The position numbers were made by a program, and so were the translations under genes. The notes beneath the pieces were generated by a model. The model was not told the origin of the DNA and did no database searches. It saw only the letters and a list, made by a program, of their open reading frames with translations. A DNA stretch of 64,000 bases from Chloroflexota bacterium (lineage in GTDB: Bacteria; Chloroflexota; Anaerolineae; VGOG01): the NCBI GenBank assembly GCA_030611885.1, contig JAUWOY010000010.1:1-64000 (forward strand). Direction: 5' to 3'. Each line of letters starts with the position of its first letter. The stretch's first letter is position 1. Shown here one piece after another: positions 59,665 through 64,000 of this stretch.

Positions 59665-61188
59665 TCAGACTTGCCGCCGCGGTCGGTACTGAATGGCCTC
59701 GGCCAGATGACTCGTCTCTATCCGCTCCGAACCCGCCAGATCGGCGATGGTGCGAGCCAGCTTCAGAACACGGTGAAAGGCCCTGGCACTCATCGCCAGT
59801 TGTTGCATGGCCGCCTTGAGCAGACTGCGCCCCGCCTCGTCAACCTTACAGTACTCCCTGACCTCAGCCGGCCCCATGTCGGCGTTGCAGCTCAGCGATG
59901 TGTCGGCGAAGCGCTGACGCTGCACCTCCCGCGCCCGCTCCACTCGAGCCCGAATGCTGGCGCTGGGCTCCCCCAGCCGATCGTCGGTCAGCTTGTCGTA
60001 CTGCACCCTGGGCACCTCGACGTGGATGTCAATGCGATCCAGAAGCGGACCGGAGATGCGCTTCTGGTAGCGGCTGACCATCGAAAGGGAGCAGGTGCAC
60101 TCCTTGACGGGATCGCCAAAATAGCCGCAGGGACAGGGATTCATAGCAGCGATCAGCATGAAGTTGGCCGGGAAGGTCAGGGTGCCCGCGGCCCGGCTGA
60201 TGGTCACGACGTGATCCTCCAGGGGTTGACGCAAAACCTCAAGGGTTCGCATGCCGAACTCTGGCAGTTCATCCAGGAAAAGGACGCCGCGATGGGCCAG
60301 GCTGATCTCCCCAGGGCGGGGCCAGCGCCCACCACCCACCAGGCCGGCGTGGCTGATGGTATGATGGGGAGCACGGAAGGGCCGATGGCGAATCAGCGGG
60401 GTCTCCGGCGGCAGCGATCCGGCCACGGAGTAGATCTTAGTTACCTCAATGCACTCATCCGCCGTCATCCGGGGCAGGATGGATGGCATGGAACGCGCCA
60501 GCAGGGTCTTGCCAGCGCCCGGCGGGCCGGTCATGATCACGTTGTGGCCGCCGGCCGCCGACACCTCCAAGGCCCGCTTTACGTGCTCCTGGCCCTTGAC
60601 GTGGCAGAAGTCCACAGCATAGGGCGGGAGCTCGTCGGCGCTGAGGTCCAAGTCATAGCGATACGGTTCAATGGAACGCAGCCCCTGGAGGTGAGCGACG
60701 AGGGACGAGAGATCCGTTACGGGTATGACCTCTAGCTCCTGGATGAGGGCCGCCTCGGGCGCGTCTACTGCTGGCACGAAAGCGGTGTGAAGGCCGCGCT
60801 CCTTGGCCAAGGCCGCCATGGGAAGGATGCCGGTGGTGTGGCGAACCCCGCCGTCGAGGGAGAGTTCACCGACGAAGAGGGCGTTCTCGACCAGATCGGG
60901 CCAGGCTTGATCAGAAGCTAGAAGGATGCCCACGGCGATGGGCAGGTCGTAGGCCGGACCCTCTTTGCGCAGGTCGGCCGGAGCCAGGTTGACGGTCAGG
61001 CGTTTGCCGGGGTAGATCATCCCTGAGTTCTTTATGGCCGATCTCACCCGCTCCCGCGATTCCTGGACAGCCGCGTCGGGCAGGCCGACGATAGTTAAGC
61101 TAGGCAGCCCGCGCGAGGTGTCTACTTCTACTTCGACGATGGCCCCGTCCAGGCCGATTACGGCACAACTGGTGACCTTGGCTAGCAT
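59665..61188 (-). CDS. comM: YifB/ComM-family Mg-chelatase-like AAA ATPase
   Basis: 507 residues. N-terminal ribosomal-S5/Lon-like part ([38 protein letters not shown]), Walker [14 protein letters not shown] (about 220), Walker [12 protein letters not shown] and a C-terminal Mg-chelatase subunit with [12 protein letters not shown]. ComM is a helicase for branch migration in natural transformation; many non-competent bacteria keep it. GGGGAGATAATAA precedes ATG 61188. Confidence 0.93.
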   Translation of the reverse strand: MLAKVTSCAVIGLDGAIVEVEVDTSRGLPSLTIVGLPDAAVQESRERVRSAIKNSGMIYPGKRLTVNLAPADLRKEGPAYDLPIAVGILLASDQAWPDLVENALFVGELSLDGGVRHTTGILPMAALAKERGLHTAFVPAVDAPEAALIQELEVIPVTDLSSLVAHLQGLRSIEPYRYDLDLSADELPPYAVDFCHVKGQEHVKRALEVSAAGGHNVIMTGPPGAGKTLLARSMPSILPRMTADECIEVTKIYSVAGSLPPETPLIRHRPFRAPHHTISHAGLVGGGRWPRPGEISLAHRGVLFLDELPEFGMRTLEVLRQPLEDHVVTISRAAGTLTFPANFMLIAAMNPCPCGYFGDPVKECTCSLSMVSRYQKRISGPLLDRIDIHVEVPRVQYDKLTDDRLGEPSASIRARVERAREVQRQRFADTSLSCNADMGPAEVREYCKVDEAGRSLLKAAMQQLAMSARAFHRVLKLARTIADLAGSERIETSHLAEAIQYRPRRQV

Positions 61189-61219
61189 TTATTATCTCCC
61201 CCCGATGTTCACCCACCCC

Positions 61220-61377
61220 TGCGTAACTACCCAGCCCGCTCGGCCTGGATTGTCAAATCCAGGCCAGGAGCAGCGCAAGATGCGGATTTTCGGCACTTCT
61301 CAGTGCCTAGCGGTGTTATTGAGCCACCTTACCTGCTGGATCTGACGATCCAGCAGGAGCCTCTGGGTAGTTACGCA
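61220..61377. repeat. Nested palindromic element (158 bp, MITE-like)
   Basis: Outer inverted repeats TGCGTAACTACCCAG (61220-61234) and CTGGGTAGTTACGCA (61363-61377) enclose two further perfect hairpins: GCCTGGATT/AATCCAGGC (61243-61264) and CTGCTGGATC/GATCCAGCAG (61333-61356). It fills the gap between comM and the surface-protein stop. Non-coding. Confidence 0.8.
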
Positions 61378-61381
61378 CCCG

Positions 61382-63616
61382 TTATCTTTTGGTGATGACT
61401 GGCAAGTATACCTGCATCATTGTCGGCGTGTACTCTGGCGTGGTCGTCGCTGTGCCAGTTGGAGTCGGCGTGGCCGTTGGCGTGGGCGTCGGGGTGTTGG
61501 TAGCTGTCGGCGTGGCCGTCGGCGTGGCCGTTGGTGTGGCCGTTGGTTCGTAGCCATCACTACGGGGATAGCCATCAGTCAGCGGGATGCCCTCGCAGCC
61601 TTCGGTCAAGTCGCCGCTGCCGCTGGCCTTCTCCACCACTACCACGGCGGGCAAAAGCGGCCCGTCCCCCTCCACATCTGTGATCCATATCACGCCCGAG
61701 CCAGTGAAGGCATCAGGCACACTGCCCAGGTCGTCCAGCCTGACATAGCTCACGTGGTTGGGTTCGATTGTCAGGGGCACGGTGGTTAACGAGCCATCCC
61801 CACTGTAGATATCCAGCGCGACGTGCAGCCTGTTCTGGACTGAGTTATTACGAATGGCAATCTCTGAGCTCCAGCCCTGATCGTTCTTCACCAGGCGGGG
61901 CAGAGCGATGGCCTCTATTCCTTCCACCCGATCCTGCGGTATGGCATTGTAGCTCATCCCCTGCCCCGTATTGGAGCTGAACAGCTTTACCATGGCATAG
62001 ACCGGCGAGCCGGGGATCTCATCTTCCGTTGGGGGCAGGATACGGCTTTGCGATTCGATCACTGCCGCGCCTGTAAACTGACCAGGCAGTGCGTCGAAGG
62101 CCGGGACGTAGAAGCTCTGGGAGCCGTTGGCGCATATCCAATCGCTTAGGGAGTGGACAAGCTCACCGTTTTCGCCCAAGAAGCTCACCGTGACGAAGGT
62201 GGGCTGTGCCGTCTGAGTCAGGTTCTGTACCTGGACAACGGTGCTCCATTCCTGGCCCAGGTAGATCAAGGGGCCATAGCTAACCAAAGAGCCGCTGACC
62301 TCTTCCAACAACGGCACCTGATGAGTGAATAGCATATCATGGCCCCATTCGTCCACGACGATGCCCAGGGGCACGTTGGCGCTGAACGAGGCTGATCCCC
62401 GCCAGCCATCGCCCAGAGCGTCGGGCACGGCTGTGCGATAGGTCTCGCCCGGCGCCACTTGCTCGATGTGTTGAGCATACTCAGGCTGACAGACCCCCTG
62501 CCCCTGGTAGTAGATCCACACTGATGCACAGATCTGGCCAGAGTTCTGGATGTAAAGCTCCGTGTCAGAACCATCATAAGCCCTTTTGTTAAGAGGGGCG
62601 AAGTAAGCGAACGTAGGGCTTGGCTCATCTAGGTCTTCTGAGATGCCGGTGTAGGTGCTGGAGACGGTTGTGCCACCATCGTCCGGTCCCACCCGATGGA
62701 CTGTCACTGCCAAGACTCCACCTCGAGCCTCAGCTTCCCACTGCTCTATCCAAGTACGCCAGACCGAGGAATCGCCCACAGCGTTTTGGGCCTCCTCGCA
62801 TTTCGTATTCAATTGGTCTAGCGAGACCGGATAGACTATGGCCGCCCTCGCTCCGGCCAGGACATCCCCGCGCACCGTCCAGACGCTGCCAGGCGGGATG
62901 GGGTCGGAACAGAGGCTGGCTATAGGGCCGGGATCGTTAAAGGGGCACGAACTGGAGTAATCCCCCCACAGGAACATGATGGCACTGGTCGGCAGAAAGC
63001 CTACGTTCTGCACCTGGATCAGTGTCTCCCAGCCTCCATCAGTCTGGATGATGGGTACCTGGAAGGGCACGCCCAGTTTAGGGATAGGCGTAGGCGTGGG
63101 GGTGGGTGTCGAGGTTGGTGTATCTGTAGGCGTGGGCGTGGGTGTGGGCGTATTGGTCGGCGTCGGGGTAGAAGTGGGCGTGTGCGTCGGTGTGGGAGTA
63201 CTGGTGGGTGTGCTTGTTGGCGTGCTCGTCGGGGTTGCCCCTACGAGCTGGATGGTCCAGCTCCCGACTGGACACCTCGGGTCGTCGGCGTGCATGGTTG
63301 CAACCCCAGGGGTTCCTTCGAGATAGACGGTGATGGGGACCATATCCCCATCGTACAGGGGGCCCGCTATAAACTTGGGCTCAATTCGTCCTTCATGTCC
63401 AGCTACCCACAGGCGGATATTAGTTGACTGAGTGTGTTCTTTCTCGTTGAATTTCAACCATCCTTCGAGCTGAACTTCCTCGCCTGTGACGACGATTTCG
63501 CTGGGGAAGCCCACAAACTCCAACTCCCCAAGCGAAGCCGTCACCATTGCCGTCCAGGCCCAGGGAAGGCTCAGGGCAACCACTATCGTTACCACTAGAA
63601 CTTTGTTCCTCGTCAT
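61382..63616 (-). CDS. Large secreted surface protein with Thr/Pro linkers and C-terminal VYLPVITKR
   Basis: 744 residues starting MTRNKVLVVTIVVALSLPWA, with AAGGAGG before ATG 63616. Signal peptide to about 28, a beta domain (FVGFPSEIVVTGEEVQLEGW), a TPT linker (about 130-183), then a module shared with the protein at 5485 (WETLIQVQNVGF, FLWGDYSSSCPFNDPG, VSSTYTGIS, YIQNSGQICASVWIYY). It ends with a second Thr/Pro stretch and MMQVYLPVITKR. Such YLP endings after a TP linker recur in secreted Chloroflexota proteins and may be a sorting or anchoring signal (inference). No catalytic motif is seen. Confidence 0.78.
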   Translation of the reverse strand: MTRNKVLVVTIVVALSLPWAWTAMVTASLGELEFVGFPSEIVVTGEEVQLEGWLKFNEKEHTQSTNIRLWVAGHEGRIEPKFIAGPLYDGDMVPITVYLEGTPGVATMHADDPRCPVGSWTIQLVGATPTSTPTSTPTSTPTPTHTPTSTPTPTNTPTPTPTPTDTPTSTPTPTPTPIPKLGVPFQVPIIQTDGGWETLIQVQNVGFLPTSAIMFLWGDYSSSCPFNDPGPIASLCSDPIPPGSVWTVRGDVLAGARAAIVYPVSLDQLNTKCEEAQNAVGDSSVWRTWIEQWEAEARGGVLAVTVHRVGPDDGGTTVSSTYTGISEDLDEPSPTFAYFAPLNKRAYDGSDTELYIQNSGQICASVWIYYQGQGVCQPEYAQHIEQVAPGETYRTAVPDALGDGWRGSASFSANVPLGIVVDEWGHDMLFTHQVPLLEEVSGSLVSYGPLIYLGQEWSTVVQVQNLTQTAQPTFVTVSFLGENGELVHSLSDWICANGSQSFYVPAFDALPGQFTGAAVIESQSRILPPTEDEIPGSPVYAMVKLFSSNTGQGMSYNAIPQDRVEGIEAIALPRLVKNDQGWSSEIAIRNNSVQNRLHVALDIYSGDGSLTTVPLTIEPNHVSYVRLDDLGSVPDAFTGSGVIWITDVEGDGPLLPAVVVVEKASGSGDLTEGCEGIPLTDGYPRSDGYEPTATPTATPTATPTATNTPTPTPTATPTPTGTATTTPEYTPTMMQVYLPVITKR
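61431..61560. repeat. GC-rich minisatellite encoding the C-terminal Thr/Pro stretch
   Basis: Tandem units of GGCGTGGCCGTC / GGCGTGGGCGTC type, each six or twelve bases, translated on the minus strand as TPTATPTATPT. The region is prone to slippage, so its length may vary. Confidence 0.75.
63077..63238. repeat. Minisatellite encoding the central Thr/Pro linker
   Basis: About 27 units of the GGCGTG/GGTGTG type (coding ACxCCx on the minus strand) give TPTSTPTPT repeats between the first beta domain and the shared module. Confidence 0.75.
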
Positions 63617-63710
63617 TTTCAAACCTCCTTTTATCCTTCTTCCCCAAGTTTATCACAAAGTGAATTTAAAAGCAAAAACCTTCTCTTCTGAGCTTCCCGC
63701 CGAGTAAAAC

Positions 63711-63739
63711 TTGACAAGCTTCCCGATGTGGGGTAATAT
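63711..63739 (+). promoter_or_regulatory. Promoter of the acyl-CoA mutase gene
   Basis: TTGACA (63711-63716), a 17-base spacer and TAATAT (63734-63739), 75 bases before ATG 63814. Confidence 0.8.
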
Positions 63740-63813
63740 TGCTATGTCCTGCCCAGGCAAAGGGTTTGATCGTCACCAAAGTAGGATTTTTGACCAAGTG
63801 ATAGGGGAGGCAA

Positions 63814-64000
63814 ATGAGCGAAGACTTCTTTGATAGAGAGCACTGGGAGCGCGAGATACTCGAACCTGCTCTTCGACGCCATCCTGAGCGTCGGGAGCGC
63901 TTTGAAACGTCCTCAGGCATCGAGATTGAGCGGGTCTATACGCCGAAGGAAACCGAAACAGACTACGTCGAGGATTTGGGTTTCCCAGGCCAATACCCTT
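63814..64000 (+). CDS. Methylmalonyl-CoA mutase large-subunit-type protein (5' part, runs off the window)
   Basis: The first 62 codons: MSEDFFDREHWEREILEPAL, then RRERFETSSGIEIERVYTP and DYVEDLGFPGQYP. The pattern F-x-T-x-S-G-I-x-x-x-x-x-Y-T-P followed by D-Y-x-x-D-L-G-F-P-G-x-Y-P is the N-terminus of the acyl-CoA mutase large subunit family (methylmalonyl-, isobutyryl- or ethylmalonyl-CoA mutase). The cobalamin-dependent TIM barrel follows outside. GGGAGG precedes the ATG. Which acyl-CoA it uses cannot be told from this part. Confidence 0.88.
   Translation, partial: MSEDFFDREHWEREILEPALRRHPERRERFETSSGIEIERVYTPKETETDYVEDLGFPGQYP

Noticed and set aside
59665-61188. ComM taken as proof of a competence system linked to the ComQXP-like operon
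   Set aside because: ComM homologues are present in many bacteria without known competence, and no com uptake genes are in the window.
61431-63238. A CRISPR-like array in the GC-rich repeats of the surface-protein gene
   Set aside because: Units are 6-12 bases, in frame and code for Thr/Pro; there are no spacers and no cas genes.

Overview
The window looks like chromosomal DNA of an uncultured Chloroflexota bacterium, probably of the Anaerolineae type. This is inferred from gene content: an HrcA/CIRCE chaperone operon, a BTAD-ATPase-TPR regulator, secreted proteins with Thr/Pro linkers (one ending VYLPVITKR), many DUF433/DUF5615, DUF104/PIN and VapB-type toxin-antitoxin genes, and a high density of short palindromic and direct repeats, several lying in frame inside genes. 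No rRNA, tRNA, CRISPR array, transposase or phage gene was recognised.

Layout. 0-4 kb: an orphan VapB-like antitoxin, then an ECF vitamin-type importer (fused double ATPase, S component, EcfT). 4-9.6 kb: a membrane-anchored zincin, a 1104-residue surface protein with a structured leader, a small secreted protein with six GIIKGD repeats, and a small conserved protein. 10-16 kb: a large BTAD/AAA/TPR regulator, RNase J and a cold shock protein. 16-24.8 kb: an envelope operon (GT2 and GT-C glycosyltransferases, PQQ-propeller lipoprotein, M23 peptidase, membrane proteins) and a DUF433 gene bracketed by a duplicated terminator-promoter cassette.

25-38 kb is the most unusual part. On the minus strand, a single-domain receiver, a 72-residue peptide ending Pro-Trp-Gly, a polyprenyl-synthetase homologue and a PDZ/multi-TM/HisKA_3 kinase form one compact operon. 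Gene order, peptide size, penultimate Trp and kinase architecture recall the Bacillus ComQXPA isoprenylated-peptide quorum-sensing system. Upstream follow secreted and membrane proteins of unknown function, two closely similar NarL/ComA-type response regulators, and fragments of a receiver gene and a secreted-protein gene left by segmental duplication.

38-50.7 kb: a glycoside-hydrolase-like protein, a frameshifted amino-acid permease/UspA fusion, a c-di-AMP receptor, then the heat-shock operon hrcA-grpE-[DUF6978-DUF1828]-dnaK-[DUF433-DUF5615]-dnaJ-prmA-rsmE behind a CIRCE operator; two accessory gene pairs sit between the chaperone genes. 50.8-56 kb (plus strand): solute-binding lipoprotein, glutamine synthetase, a DUF104/PIN pair and a phosphohexomutase. 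56-61 kb (minus): MFS transporter, PfkB kinase, primary sigma factor, ComM-type ATPase. 61-64 kb: a nested palindromic element, a second large surface protein related to the one at 5.5 kb, and the start of a methylmalonyl-CoA-mutase-type gene that runs off the end.

Functional calls come from motif recognition by eye. Start sites were chosen from Shine-Dalgarno spacing; where none is visible this is stated.
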